Shown: in pieces, positions 50,320 through 59,825 of the stretch
How positions within the stretch are numbered: the first letter of the stretch is position 1
Layout: every line of letters starts with the position of its first letter
Origin: Galbibacter sp. BG1
GTDB lineage: Bacteria > Bacteroidota > Bacteroidia > Flavobacteriales > Flavobacteriaceae
Direction of reading: 5' to 3'
DNA length: 64,000 bases
NCBI RefSeq assembly: GCF_013391805.1
Contig: NZ_CP058364.1
Coordinates: 3,539,501-3,603,500 of the forward strand
The notes under the pieces: generated by a model
What the model was told of the DNA's origin: nothing
The model's input: only the letters and a program-made list of their open reading frames with translations
The model's database searches: none
Program-made: the position numbers and the translations under genes

Positions 50320-52839
50320 ATGAAATTTAGACTTTTCTGCTTTTTGGCAGCAATTTTATGTACTTCCGTTTTATTGGCACAACGGCCCAATAAAAATCCT
50401 CAAAAACAAATATCGGTAACAGGAAAAGCCATCGACGCAGAGACTGGTCAGCCCTTGGAATATGCCACACTAGTACTGGAGAGTATTGATAACCCAGGCG
50501 ATGTAACTGGAGGTGTAACAGATCCTGACGGAAATTTCGATGTAGAAGCACCGGCAGGGAAATATACCATTAGACTTGAATATATTTCATACAAATCGTA
50601 CGTACTTAACAATCAAAACATAACTGAAGATAAAGTTTTAGGAACCATAAAACTTTCCTTAAATGTTTCTGAACTGGATGCTGTGGAGGTTACAGGGGAA
50701 AAGACCACGGTTGAAATTCGATTGGATAAAAAAGTTTACAATATCGGTAAAGACCTTACTACCAGTGGAGGAACTGTTTCCGATGCTTTAAATAATGTTC
50801 CCTCGGTAACGGTAGATGTGGAAGGTGCCATTGCTTTGCGAGGTAATGAAAATGTACGTATTCTAATTAATGGAAAACCTTCTGCATTGGCAGGTTTTGG
50901 TTCTACGGAAGCATTAAGGCAATTGCCATCAGACGCGATAGAGAAAGTAGAAGTAATTACTAGCCCATCTGCACGTTACGATGCCGAAGGTACAGCTGGG
51001 ATTTTAAATATCATCTTGAAAAAAGAAAAAACACTTGGTTTTAATGGTTCTGTAAACCTCAACACAGGGTATCCTACGACAGGACAGGTAAATGCTAACC
51101 TTAATTTAAGAACAGATAAATTCAATATTTTTACCACTTTAGGCCACTCATACAGAGAGCCACCTGGAAATGCTTTTTTCGATAATAATTATTTCAATGC
51201 CAATTCCAGTTTCAGTAGAATAATAGAAGATCGTGAATATACCCGGGAGGATCAAGGCTTTAATATTAATTTGGGGATGGAATATTTCTTAACGGAATCC
51301 TCTTCTATAACAGGAAGCTTTTTTACTCGTTTTTCAGATGAACAGGATAGAACCAAAAATAACACCACTCGTTTCGTTGGTACCGATATAGATAGTCGAA
51401 CTATAAGAGAAGAAATCGAAAAAGAAGACGATAACACCTATCAAGGGTCTTTAAATTATACCAATAAGTTTAACGATGACGGTCATCAACTAACGGCAGA
51501 TTTACAATATTCTTTCGACAAAGAGATTGTTAACACCAATATCGGTGAAAATCAATTTTTCCCAACAGACTCAATCATCAACTTAGAACGTGTTTTTGAG
51601 GATGAAATAGAAAATGAATTTTTAGCGCAGGCAGATTATGTTTTACCAATGGGAGAAGCACAATTTGAAGCTGGTTTTAGAAGTACCTTCGAAAAAAATG
51701 TAAACGATTATCAACTTGACGTTTTTAATGTAAATACAGGTGTTTTCGAAACGGATTTTGGTATAACCAACGAGTTTACATATCGAGAAGATGTAAACGC
51801 GGTATACTCGCAATACGGTAATAAATTTGGTAAATTTTCCTTTCTTGCTGGTTTGAGACTCGAAAATACGCGTTTGAGAGGTAATGTTGAGTCAGATTTA
51901 ACCGATGAAGAACTTACAGATACTTTGGGAATTAATTTTGATCCCGATTTCGATAAGAACTTTTTAAACTTATTTCCAACAGTAAACCTTACCTACGAAA
52001 TTCAAGAAAATGAAAATATCACCCTAGGTTATAACCGAAGAATTAATAGACCTCGTGGGTGGTTTGTAAATCCATTCCCTTCTAGATCCAGTAGGGCTAA
52101 TATATTTCAAGGAAATCCCGATTTAAATCCGGCTTTCGCAGATGCTTTTGATCTTGGATATCTTAGAAGGTGGGAAAAATTAACTTTAACATCGTCTATA
52201 TATTACCAAAGGGAAACTGATGCCTTCGAAAGAGTGCAAACAGAAACAGGGGTATTTACTTCTGATGGTATAGAAATAATTAGGTCGATTCCGATTAACC
52301 TTGCTACAGAGCAACGTTATGGTGGTGAAGTTGGCGTAATGTACAGTGGTATAAAATGGTTACGATTAAATGGAAGCTTTAATTTTTTCAAGTTTGAAAA
52401 AGATGGAGAATACGAAGGTATCGATTACGGTGCCAGCAATACAAGCTGGTTTTCTAGGTTAAGCGCTAAAGTAAATCTACCGTACAAAATAGATTGGCAA
52501 ACCAATGGCTTTTATAGCGGACCGCGGGAAAATTCCCAAACCAAAACCGAAGGTATACTATCGGTTGATACGGCTATCAGCAAAGACATATTAAATGAAA
52601 ATGCAACTATTTCCTTAAATATAAGTGATGTTTTCAATTCCAGAATTCGTCGCTCTTTTACAGAATCTTTTAATGATATGGGCGACTTAGCATTTACTTC
52701 AGATAGTGAATTTCAATGGAGACAACGTCAATTTACCATTTCATTTATCTACAGGTTTAATCAACCCAAAAACCAAAAAGGAGAACGCGGAAAAGGCGGT
52801 GGTGGAGATGATAACGGTGGAGGTGAATTTGAAGGATAA
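50320..52839 (+). CDS. TonB-dependent outer-membrane receptor
   Basis: This 839-residue protein has a signal peptide (1-20, LLAQ), a carboxypeptidase-regulatory-like N-domain (about 30-115; V-T-G-K-A-I-D-A-E-T-G-Q-P-L-E-Y-A), a plug (about 125-230) and a beta-barrel that ends around 815 in F-I-Y-R-F. A 24-residue Gly/Asp/Glu-rich tail follows (GERGKGGGGDDNGGGEFEG), unusual because such barrels normally end at the last aromatic strand. The ligand is unknown. No SusD-like partner is adjacent, so it is not a classical polysaccharide locus. Confidence 0.9.
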   Translation: MKFRLFCFLAAILCTSVLLAQRPNKNPQKQISVTGKAIDAETGQPLEYATLVLESIDNPGDVTGGVTDPDGNFDVEAPAGKYTIRLEYISYKSYVLNNQNITEDKVLGTIKLSLNVSELDAVEVTGEKTTVEIRLDKKVYNIGKDLTTSGGTVSDALNNVPSVTVDVEGAIALRGNENVRILINGKPSALAGFGSTEALRQLPSDAIEKVEVITSPSARYDAEGTAGILNIILKKEKTLGFNGSVNLNTGYPTTGQVNANLNLRTDKFNIFTTLGHSYREPPGNAFFDNNYFNANSSFSRIIEDREYTREDQGFNINLGMEYFLTESSSITGSFFTRFSDEQDRTKNNTTRFVGTDIDSRTIREEIEKEDDNTYQGSLNYTNKFNDDGHQLTADLQYSFDKEIVNTNIGENQFFPTDSIINLERVFEDEIENEFLAQADYVLPMGEAQFEAGFRSTFEKNVNDYQLDVFNVNTGVFETDFGITNEFTYREDVNAVYSQYGNKFGKFSFLAGLRLENTRLRGNVESDLTDEELTDTLGINFDPDFDKNFLNLFPTVNLTYEIQENENITLGYNRRINRPRGWFVNPFPSRSSRANIFQGNPDLNPAFADAFDLGYLRRWEKLTLTSSIYYQRETDAFERVQTETGVFTSDGIEIIRSIPINLATEQRYGGEVGVMYSGIKWLRLNGSFNFFKFEKDGEYEGIDYGASNTSWFSRLSAKVNLPYKIDWQTNGFYSGPRENSQTKTEGILSVDTAISKDILNENATISLNISDVFNSRIRRSFTESFNDMGDLAFTSDSEFQWRQRQFTISFIYRFNQPKNQKGERGKGGGGDDNGGGEFEG

Positions 52840-52868
52840 TTTTAAATTCCAACAAAACATATATAGAC

Positions 52869-52897
52869 AAAAAAAGAAGCCAATTGGCTTCTTTTTT
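52869..52897. terminator. Bidirectional terminator after the TonB receptor
   Basis: AAAAAAGAAGCC (52869-52880) pairs with GGCTTCTTTTTT (52885-52896) across AATT, with T-runs on both strands, serving two converging genes. Confidence 0.9.
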
Positions 52898-53070
52898 TAT
52901 TCGTCTCGCTGAGCTTTTTTAGCAGCTCTCTTTTCTTTTATCATTTCGATAATCGAACCTCCAACCCAGTAAGGAATTACGAAGGTCAATAAAAAGATCA
53001 TCAACCAAAATCCTATAGTAAGGACAGTCATAATTGCTAAAAAGCCAAGATATTGATCAAATTCAAACAT
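52897..53070 (-). CDS. Small membrane protein of unknown function
   Basis: This gives 57 residues from ATG 53070 (MFEFDQYLGFLAIM); an ATG at 53112 would add 14 residues without a clear benefit. One long hydrophobic segment (about 7-37, perhaps two helices) is followed by a strongly charged tail (E-M-I-K-E-K-R-A-A-K-K-A-Q-R-D-E). No family recognised. It shares a terminator with the TonB receptor. Confidence 0.65.
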   Translation of the reverse strand: MFEFDQYLGFLAIMTVLTIGFWLMIFLLTFVIPYWVGGSIIEMIKEKRAAKKAQRDE

Positions 53071-53297
53071 AGTTTCCGGAAATTTTTCTGAATTCGCTTC
53101 AAAGATAAGCACAATTCTTATTTTTCGTGCAATTTAATTCAATTTATTTCTTTAATAAATCTGTATGCTTACCGAAAACACTGCCGTGAAGACAAGATTT
53201 TCTAGTAATATCTAAATATTCTTCAGTACAATAATTATTTAATTAAAATTCAAGAAAACAAACCGTTTTAAGCTTACGCTAGTAATGGTAAAATATG

Positions 53298-53305
53298 TAA
53301 ATTTG
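53298..53305 (+). promoter_or_regulatory. -7 box of fumC
   Basis: TAAATTTG matches TAnnTTTG. It lies 24 bp before ATG 53330 but 13 bp after an in-frame ATG at 53285, which therefore cannot be the start if this box is used. Confidence 0.55.
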
Positions 53306-53329
53306 TCTATCAAAATACACAAAAAACCT

Positions 53330-54727
53330 ATGGATTTTAGAATAGAGAAAGATACTATGGGGGAAGTTCAAGTTCCTTCAGATAAATTATGGGGAGCGCA
53401 AACTGAACGTTCTAGAAACAATTTCAAAATTGGGGCGCCCGCTTCCATGCCTTTGGAAGTGGTTTACGGCTTTGCTTATTTAAAAAAGGCGGCTGCCTAC
53501 ACCAATTGCGAACTCGGAGTTTTACCAATTGACAAGAGAGATTATATTGCTCAGGTGTGTGATGAAATACTGGAAGGTAAGCACGACGACCAATTTCCTT
53601 TGGTAATTTGGCAAACTGGCTCTGGCACACAGAGTAATATGAATGTGAATGAAGTAATCGCCAATAGAGCGCATCAATTGGCAGGAAAAAAAATAGGTGA
53701 AGGCGATAAAACCTTACAACCTAACGACGATGTAAACAAATCGCAATCCTCTAACGATACCTTCCCAACGGGAATGCATATTGCCGCCTACAAAATGGTT
53801 GTAGAAACAACCATCCCGGGAGTTACGCAGCTTAGAAATACATTAAAAAAGAAATCCGAAGAGTTTAAAAATGTGGTTAAAATAGGGCGTACACACCTTA
53901 TGGATGCCACTCCCCTTACTCTTGGACAGGAATTTTCTGGATATGTTTCCCAGCTGGATCACGGTTTAAAAGCACTTAACAATACACTCGAACATTTATC
54001 TGAACTTGCTTTGGGAGGAACCGCGGTAGGTACTGGTTTAAACACCCCAAAAGGTTATGCTAAGCGAGTGGCGGAATTTATTGCCAAGTTCACGGAACAT
54101 CCTTTTAAAACTGCAGATAATAAATTTGAGGCCTTGGCGGCTCACGATGCTTTTGTAGAAACCCATGGAGCACTAAAACAATTGGCTGTTTCCTTAAATA
54201 AAATTGCCAACGATATAAGGTTAATGGCCTCCGGACCACGTAGTGGAATCGGAGAACTTATTATTCCAGCCAACGAGCCGGGAAGTTCCATCATGCCAGG
54301 AAAAGTTAACCCTACGCAATGCGAGGCACTAACCATGGTTTGTGCACAGGTTATGGGGAACGATGTTGCGGTTACTGTAGGTGGAACTCAAGGACATTAC
54401 GAACTTAATGTTTTTAAACCTATGATGGCTGCCAATGTTTTGCAATCGGCTAGATTAATCGGCGATGCCTGTGTTAGTTTTGAAGAGCATTGCGCTAATG
54501 GTATAGAACCCAATACAAAACGCATCAACGAATTGGTAAACAATTCCTTGATGTTGGTAACGGCTTTAAATACCAAGATTGGATATTACAAGGCGGCAGA
54601 AATTGCCAATAAAGCCCACGAAGAAGGAACTACTTTAAAAGAGGCGGCTACAGCTTTAGGATATGTTACTGAAGAAGAATTCGACGAATGGGTAAAACCT
54701 GAAGATATGGTAGGTGGCATGAAATAA
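53330..54727 (+). CDS. fumC: Class II fumarate hydratase
   Basis: This protein has 465 residues from ATG 53330 ([15 protein letters not shown]), where homologues begin; an upstream frame extension is rejected because the promoter box lies inside it. It interconverts fumarate and malate in the TCA cycle. Signatures: [11 protein letters not shown] near the N-terminal third, [10 protein letters not shown], and the loop [11 protein letters not shown] with the catalytic Ser at about 318. A terminator follows. Confidence 0.94.
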   Translation: MDFRIEKDTMGEVQVPSDKLWGAQTERSRNNFKIGAPASMPLEVVYGFAYLKKAAAYTNCELGVLPIDKRDYIAQVCDEILEGKHDDQFPLVIWQTGSGTQSNMNVNEVIANRAHQLAGKKIGEGDKTLQPNDDVNKSQSSNDTFPTGMHIAAYKMVVETTIPGVTQLRNTLKKKSEEFKNVVKIGRTHLMDATPLTLGQEFSGYVSQLDHGLKALNNTLEHLSELALGGTAVGTGLNTPKGYAKRVAEFIAKFTEHPFKTADNKFEALAAHDAFVETHGALKQLAVSLNKIANDIRLMASGPRSGIGELIIPANEPGSSIMPGKVNPTQCEALTMVCAQVMGNDVAVTVGGTQGHYELNVFKPMMAANVLQSARLIGDACVSFEEHCANGIEPNTKRINELVNNSLMLVTALNTKIGYYKAAEIANKAHEEGTTLKEAATALGYVTEEEFDEWVKPEDMVGGMK

Positions 54728-54750
54728 GGCCATTCAGTTTAAAATAAATG

Positions 54751-54785
54751 AAGCTGATTGCCATAAAACGCTATCAGCTTTTTTT
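54751..54785 (+). terminator. Intrinsic terminator after fumC
   Basis: AAGCTGAT (54751-54758) pairs with ATCAGCTT (54773-54780), followed by T's to 54785. Confidence 0.85.
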
Positions 54786-54818
54786 GTATCTTCACCATAA
54801 TGCTAAGTACATCTAAAA

Positions 54819-55301
54819 ATGAAAAGAACACCAATTCCATTTCTTGTCTTCTTTTGTGTTTTTCTTTTTTCCTGCAAACAAGAACCTAAAAAAGAAGACC
54901 CTGAAATTATCGAACTCAACCAAGCTCCCAAACAAGAAATTATAGAAAACATCCCAACAGTAGCTTGTTATTTATTCGTTCAGGAGAAAGATTCCATTGA
55001 AATGAAATTGGAAATTGATGCCGACAAGGTGTATGGTAGTTTAGCCTATAACTTTTATGAAAAAGACAAAAGTTATGGCACCCTTGAAGGAGAGATAAAT
55101 GGTTCTATACTAAAAGCTGATTATACCTTTAAAGCTGAAGGGACTACTTCCATCCGTGAAGTTATTTTTTTAAAGGAAGATAGTAGCTTTGTTCCAGGTT
55201 ATGGCGAAATGGAAATTAAAAATGGCAAAGAAGTGTTTAAACAAAGTACAAGTTTAGATTTTAAGTATGGTCAGGCGCTAAATAAAGTAAGCTGTCCATA
55301 A
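54819..55301 (+). CDS. Lipoprotein of unknown function
   Basis: This 160-residue protein has a lipoprotein signal (hydrophobic 5-17 then L-F-S-C19). After the Cys comes a Lys/Glu/Pro-rich spacer (K-Q-E-P-K-K-E-D-P-E), as usual for flavobacterial lipoproteins, then a beta-rich domain (about 50-160) with G-S-L-A-Y-N-F-Y and G-T-L-E-G-E-I-N-G strands and a closing Cys-Pro. No family recognised. Confidence 0.75.
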   Translation: MKRTPIPFLVFFCVFLFSCKQEPKKEDPEIIELNQAPKQEIIENIPTVACYLFVQEKDSIEMKLEIDADKVYGSLAYNFYEKDKSYGTLEGEINGSILKADYTFKAEGTTSIREVIFLKEDSSFVPGYGEMEIKNGKEVFKQSTSLDFKYGQALNKVSCP

Positions 55302-55413
55302 CAAAATCCAATACTAATAAATTATAGGGTTAAATGGTCAAAAAATACGTTTTGTAATGGACAAAAACAACGGAGGTAAAGATTTTTTTCTGGCATAAGC
55401 GTTCCAATAAACT

Positions 55414-56442
55414 CTAATACCCTTGCTCCAATTCGTTAAGAACTTTGTTTCCGTTGCCGATCATTTGCATATCCACATGATGGTTTTTCATGTTCAGTCT
55501 AAGCAATCCGAAACTTTTTTGGGTTACCACTCTCCCCACTCGATAGGGGTTTTCCTCCCCTGAATACTCTTCGTAGGTATGTGTGAGTCCGCTAGAGGTA
55601 AAATCAACAATCGGGTAACTTAAATCGCTAATGTTTATCTCAGAAAATTCAGAAATGTGGCGGTCGCCCGAAAGGATAATCACCCGTTGTGCTTGGCTAC
55701 TTTTTATCAAGGAAAACAGTTTTTCCACTTCATGCGGAAAATTCCCCCAAGTTTCAAAACCATGCTTGTTCGAAAGTACCTGTATGCTGCTCACAATAAT
55801 ATTAAAGGTCGCCGTAGAATTCTTTAATTCCTTTTCTAACCATTTCCATTGTTTATCCCCTAAAATTGTTCCCACGCCCTTAGGGTTTGGCATATAACGC
55901 TTTCCATCTTCCCCTAAATTTTTGGTAAGCGGAGATCTAAAATAGCGTGTGTCGAGTAAAATGATTTTTACGTTTCCTTCAGCAGTCTTATAAGTTTTGG
56001 AGTTATAGACGCCTTCTTGTTTTCTGCGGACATCATTTTTTGGTACATTTAAAAAATTAAGAAACAGTTCTTGTGATTTTTCTTTCATTGCCCATTCGGC
56101 TCCCCCATCGTTTAAACCATAATCATGATCGTCCCAAGTTCCCATAACATCCATAGCTTTAGCCACTTCTTTATATCCATCTTGGTAACGTTGCTCTTCA
56201 TAATCCTTTCGCATTTCCCTTAAGTCGGCAGTATCTGCATAAATATTGTCGCCACCCCATATCCAAACCGCAGGATTGTTTAATAAAACATCGTCCCAAA
56301 GCAGGTTTTCTTGATCTTGCCTGTTACAAGAGCCAAATGCAATTACAAACTCGTCGTCGTTTAAAGAATAGGTTTCTGTTTGGCCAGACTTGCACCCGAA
56401 ACAAAGAAATAACAGGACATAAAATGGAGGTAAAAAACGCAT
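55414..56442 (-). CDS. PhoD-like alkaline phosphatase/phosphodiesterase lipoprotein
   Basis: This protein has 342 residues from ATG 56442 (MRFLPPFYVLLFLCFGC), a lipoprotein with lipobox C-F-G-C. The 42-residue upstream extension lies over the promoter and is rejected. Metallophosphatase motifs are in order: F-G-S-C-N, I-W-G-G-D-N-I-Y-A-D, G-T-W-D-D-H-D-Y-G-L-N-D and S-G-D-R-H. The family hydrolyses phosphate mono- or diesters outside the inner membrane using Fe/Ca. It is divergent from nrnA; a -7 box TACATTTG is at 56471-56464. Confidence 0.88.
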   Translation of the reverse strand: MRFLPPFYVLLFLCFGCKSGQTETYSLNDDEFVIAFGSCNRQDQENLLWDDVLLNNPAVWIWGGDNIYADTADLREMRKDYEEQRYQDGYKEVAKAMDVMGTWDDHDYGLNDGGAEWAMKEKSQELFLNFLNVPKNDVRRKQEGVYNSKTYKTAEGNVKIILLDTRYFRSPLTKNLGEDGKRYMPNPKGVGTILGDKQWKWLEKELKNSTATFNIIVSSIQVLSNKHGFETWGNFPHEVEKLFSLIKSSQAQRVIILSGDRHISEFSEINISDLSYPIVDFTSSGLTHTYEEYSGEENPYRVGRVVTQKSFGLLRLNMKNHHVDMQMIGNGNKVLNELEQGY

Positions 56443-56463
56443 TATTGGTTTAAGTTTAGAACA

Positions 56464-56471
56464 CAAATGTA
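56464..56471 (-). promoter_or_regulatory. -7 box of the PhoD-like gene
   Basis: The minus strand reads TACATTTG, matching TAnnTTTG, 21 bp before ATG 56442. This supports that start over the longer frame. Confidence 0.55.
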
Positions 56472-56519
56472 CTATTCCTTTTTTAAGTTTTCTATTATTA
56501 AATTGTATATTAGCCCACC

Positions 56520-57533
56520 ATGGAAGAAATGCAAATAAAAGAATTAAAAAACATACTATCGACCCCAAAAAAGATAGTAATCATACCACATAAGAACCCT
56601 GATGGCGATGCTATTGGCTCTTCCTTAGGGCTGTATCATTATCTTAAACATTATCAACACGAAGTGCACATCATCGCCCCAAACGAGTATCCAGAATTCT
56701 TAAAATGGATGCCCGGGGAAGATGATATTTTAAAATATGAATATCAAGCTGACGCCTGCAATTCCATCATCCAAAAAGCAGAACTGGTATTTACGTTGGA
56801 TTTTAATTCCTTGAGCAGAATCGATGAAGTACAAAACGCTCTAAAAGATTTTCAAGGTGATTATGTTATGATAGATCACCACCAAGCTCCAGAAGGTTAC
56901 GCACGCTTTATGTATTCTAATACCGCAATGAGCAGCACTTGTGAAATGATCTATAACTTTATTGATTTTTTAGGGGATACCGATAAAATCACTTCTGAAA
57001 TTGCCACCTGTTTGTATACAGGTATTATGACGGACACCGGATCTTTTCGCTTTCCTTCCACCACAAGTAGCACCCATAGGATTGTTGCCAATTTAATTGA
57101 TAAGGGTGCAGAGAATGCAAACATCCACAACGCTATTTTCGATACAAATTCGATAGATAAACTGCATTTACTTGGCTGCGCTTTAAAAAATTTAGTGGCG
57201 CTCCCAGAATACCACACCGTATACATTACCCTTTCCAGGGAAGAACTGCAACAATATAACTACAAAAAAGGCGATACTGAAGGGTTTGTTAATTACGGAC
57301 TTTCTTTGGATGGAATTAAATTTGCCGTTATTTTTATTGAAAGTGTACAAGAGGACCTTATAAAAATTTCGTTACGTTCTAAAGGAGACTTTTCTGTGAA
57401 CGAGTTTTCCAGGGCACATTTTAATGGCGGTGGACATACCAATGCTGCTGGAGGTAGAAGTGAACTCTCCTTGGAGGAAACCACTAAAAAATTTGAAGAA
57501 ATTTTAAAAGATTACAAATCCCAATTACAATGA
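56520..57533 (+). CDS. nrnA: DHH/DHHA1 phosphoesterase NrnA (oligoribonuclease/pAp phosphatase)
   Basis: This 337-residue enzyme degrades short RNA oligomers and 3',5'-pAp. The DHH domain motifs are visible: H-K-N-P-D-G-D-A-I-G-S-S (about 24-35), D-F-N-S, I-D-H-H-Q-A-P (about 117-123) and T-G-I-M-T-D-T-G-S-F. The DHHA1 part has F-N-G-G-G-H-T-N-A-A-G-G near the end. It heads an operon: its stop overlaps gldI by 4 bp (ATGA). Confidence 0.92.
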   Translation: MEEMQIKELKNILSTPKKIVIIPHKNPDGDAIGSSLGLYHYLKHYQHEVHIIAPNEYPEFLKWMPGEDDILKYEYQADACNSIIQKAELVFTLDFNSLSRIDEVQNALKDFQGDYVMIDHHQAPEGYARFMYSNTAMSSTCEMIYNFIDFLGDTDKITSEIATCLYTGIMTDTGSFRFPSTTSSTHRIVANLIDKGAENANIHNAIFDTNSIDKLHLLGCALKNLVALPEYHTVYITLSREELQQYNYKKGDTEGFVNYGLSLDGIKFAVIFIESVQEDLIKISLRSKGDFSVNEFSRAHFNGGGHTNAAGGRSELSLEETTKKFEEILKDYKSQLQ

Positions 57534-58093
57534 TAAAAACCTACGCCCCAATAATTGCAATTGTTTTGTTGCTTACAGCCTGTAAGCAACCAGAAGCTCG
57601 ACGGCCCGTGAGTGTAAAAACGGGATCTTTTATGAGACAATCCATCGAACGCAATAAAGGTTTGCTGGAGTATGAAGAAGGACTAATAGACAGCATTATT
57701 AAAAACGATACCATAAACACTTACCACGCTTCTTCCAATGGCTATTGGTACTATTTCAACACCCACGATTCCACACAGGTTTATTTGCCTAAAGAGGGAG
57801 ATGTGGTTAAAATAAATTACGATATCCGAACATTGTCGAACGATACCGTTTATTCCAGCTCAGAAATTGGCATTGTAGATTTTAAAGTAGATAAAGAAGA
57901 TTATTTCCCAGGGTTGCGAACGGCCGTAAAACTTATTAAAAAAGGGGAACAGGCAACCTTTCTATTCCCTTCCTCCCTGGCTTATGGCTATCATGGCGAT
58001 GATCATAAAATAGGCACTAACCAGCCAATTATAAGCACCATTACGCTACTCGATATTGTAGAAAAGACATCGGATAGCATTTCAAATAATTAA
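57530..58093 (+). CDS. gldI: Gliding-motility FKBP-type prolyl isomerase GldI
   Basis: This 187-residue lipoprotein (lipobox L-T-A-C18) has an FKBP-type peptidyl-prolyl isomerase domain (about 78-180; [25 protein letters not shown]). GldI is one of the Gld proteins needed for flavobacterial gliding and assists folding of exported proteins. It starts within the nrnA stop and is followed by another isomerase gene. Its presence implies gliding/type IX secretion capacity elsewhere in the genome. Confidence 0.92.
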   Translation: MIKTYAPIIAIVLLLTACKQPEARRPVSVKTGSFMRQSIERNKGLLEYEEGLIDSIIKNDTINTYHASSNGYWYYFNTHDSTQVYLPKEGDVVKINYDIRTLSNDTVYSSSEIGIVDFKVDKEDYFPGLRTAVKLIKKGEQATFLFPSSLAYGYHGDDHKIGTNQPIISTITLLDIVEKTSDSISNN

Positions 58094-58118
58094 AACAATC
58101 AATTTAAATATGTATTCA

Positions 58119-59234
58119 ATGAAAAAGTTAAGTTTCATTTTTATTCTTGCTGCTGTGCTTACCTCCTGCTCCAGCTCTAAATATTCAGATCTTGGAGATG
58201 GTATGTTTGCAGATATTCAAACAACTAAAGGAGATATTGTAGTAGAACTTTTTTACCAACAAACCCCTGTAACAGTAGCCAATTTTGTAAGCCTTGCTGA
58301 AGGTACCAATACTTACGTAACCGATTCTTTAAAAGGGAAACCTTATTACGATGGGGTAAGTTTCCATAGAGTGATAAAAGATTTTATGATTCAAGGAGGA
58401 GATCCAACAGGAACCGGAAGCGGTAACCCTGGTTATAAATTTAAGGACGAAATTGTAGATTCCCTTAAACACGATAAAAAAGGTATTCTATCTATGGCCA
58501 ATGCAGGTCCTGGCACCAATGGAAGTCAGTTTTTTATTACACATAAAGAAACTCCGTTTTTAAATGGTAAACACACCGTATTTGGAGAAGTGGTAAAAGG
58601 AATAGAAGTAGTAGATTCCATTGCCAATGTAAAGACCTCTCAAGATCCTATGTCTAGAGACAAACCGGTAGAAGATGTGCTAATAAAGCATATTCAAATA
58701 ATAAGAAACGGGAAAGACGCCAAGAATTTTGATGCCGCTACCATTTTCGATGCTTATTTTGCTGAAGAGGCTGAAGCACAAAAAGCCCTTGAAAACATGA
58801 AGAAAGAGGTTGCTGTGGAATTTGAAGCTCAAAAAGAAAAAGCCGAAACTACCGATTCTGGATTGCAATATATTATCTTGGAAGAAGGTGATGGTGAAAA
58901 ACCGAAAGTGGGACAAACTGCTTTGGTAGAATATACAGGGTATTTTGAAAACGGAAACATTTTCGATACCAGTTCGATGGAAATTGCTAAAAAATTTGGC
59001 AATGTAAATCCAGGCAAACGAGACAGAGGAATGTACCAACCAGCACCGATGCCTATAAGTCCAGATGCTACCATTATCCCAGGTTTTAAAGAAGGCCTAT
59101 TGATGATGCAAGTTGGGGATAAAGTACGTTTGTTTATTCCTTCATATCTAGCATATGGAGAAGCCGGTTACGGCCCTATTGCCCCAAATACCAATTTGGT
59201 TTTCGATTTGGAAATGATAGGCATACAGGAGTAA
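58119..59234 (+). CDS. Cyclophilin-FKBP fusion lipoprotein (prolyl isomerase)
   Basis: This protein has 371 residues from ATG 58119 ([11 protein letters not shown]), a lipoprotein with lipobox L-T-S-C17. A complete cyclophilin domain spans about 28-195 ([24 protein letters not shown]). A helical linker (about 205-245) connects it to an FKBP domain (about 250-371; [19 protein letters not shown]). Two unrelated isomerase folds on one lipid-anchored chain suggest a periplasmic chaperone. It follows gldI by 25 bp. Confidence 0.92.
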   Translation: MKKLSFIFILAAVLTSCSSSKYSDLGDGMFADIQTTKGDIVVELFYQQTPVTVANFVSLAEGTNTYVTDSLKGKPYYDGVSFHRVIKDFMIQGGDPTGTGSGNPGYKFKDEIVDSLKHDKKGILSMANAGPGTNGSQFFITHKETPFLNGKHTVFGEVVKGIEVVDSIANVKTSQDPMSRDKPVEDVLIKHIQIIRNGKDAKNFDAATIFDAYFAEEAEAQKALENMKKEVAVEFEAQKEKAETTDSGLQYIILEEGDGEKPKVGQTALVEYTGYFENGNIFDTSSMEIAKKFGNVNPGKRDRGMYQPAPMPISPDATIIPGFKEGLLMMQVGDKVRLFIPSYLAYGEAGYGPIAPNTNLVFDLEMIGIQE

Positions 59235-59257
59235 ATAAAGAAGTATTATTTTATACA

Positions 59258-59297
59258 AAACCCCGTAAAGTGAATGCTTTACGGGGTTTGTTTTTTG
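59258..59297 (+). terminator. Intrinsic terminator after the cyclophilin-FKBP gene
   Basis: AAACCCCGTAAAG (59258-59270) pairs with CTTTACGGGGTTT (59277-59289), followed by a T-rich stretch. Confidence 0.9.
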
Positions 59298-59777
59298 TTT
59301 ATGACAACATTTGTTACATGCCACTATTTTTATAAAAATCAACAACCATATTATCTTCGAAAAATTAAGATACAGTTAAATTCAATAAATTTTCATCTGC
59401 ACAATTAGGTTCGTGAAAGAATCCTTTTTCTAATCTCATTTTGTATACCTCGAGGAAGTCATTCCTTTGTATCAAAAAATTAGATCTTTTGTTTTAACTA
59501 TATTCATTGTAACCAAAAACTTAGCAGCATAAAAGATAAAACTAAGAAATGAAAAAAATTCATTTATAAAAAGCATTAGGGCTTTGTAATTTTTGTAGCC
59601 AGCAAAAGTCCAGTAACAATAAATTAATTAAAAGAAAGTTTGAAAAGTAGCTATTTAAACAATTAAGAATTGTGAATACAATAATTATTAATCCATTGGA
59701 CAGTGATTGTTTTTATAAAAGTAAACATGATTTGAACTTATTTTTTAGAAAGAAAATTTAAACAAAATAAAACCATA
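59298..59777. other. A/T-rich spacer with no gene seen
   Basis: This stretch of about 480 bases between two terminators has no open frame of gene length on either strand and no tRNA or repeat that I can recognise. A short palindromic run (AATGAAAAAAATTCATTT near 59547) is the only structure noted. A small RNA cannot be ruled in or out. Confidence 0.5.
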
Positions 59778-59804
59778 AAAAAACCACGCTCAAGGCGTGG
59801 TTTT
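59778..59804 (-). terminator. Intrinsic terminator after rpsA
   Basis: AACCACGC (59782-59789) pairs with GCGTGGTT (59795-59802); on the minus strand the hairpin is followed by a T-run. It lies 22 bp after the rpsA stop. Confidence 0.85.
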
Positions 59805-59825
59805 AATTTTTAAATGAAATGGAAA

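Noticed and set aside
53285-53329. Longer N-terminus of fumC
   Set aside because: The extension overlies the TAAATTTG promoter box, and homologues begin at MDFRIEKD-like sequence.
56443-56568. Longer N-terminus of the PhoD-like protein
   Set aside because: The extension spans the -7 box and the divergent nrnA start; the internal Met gives a perfect lipoprotein signal.
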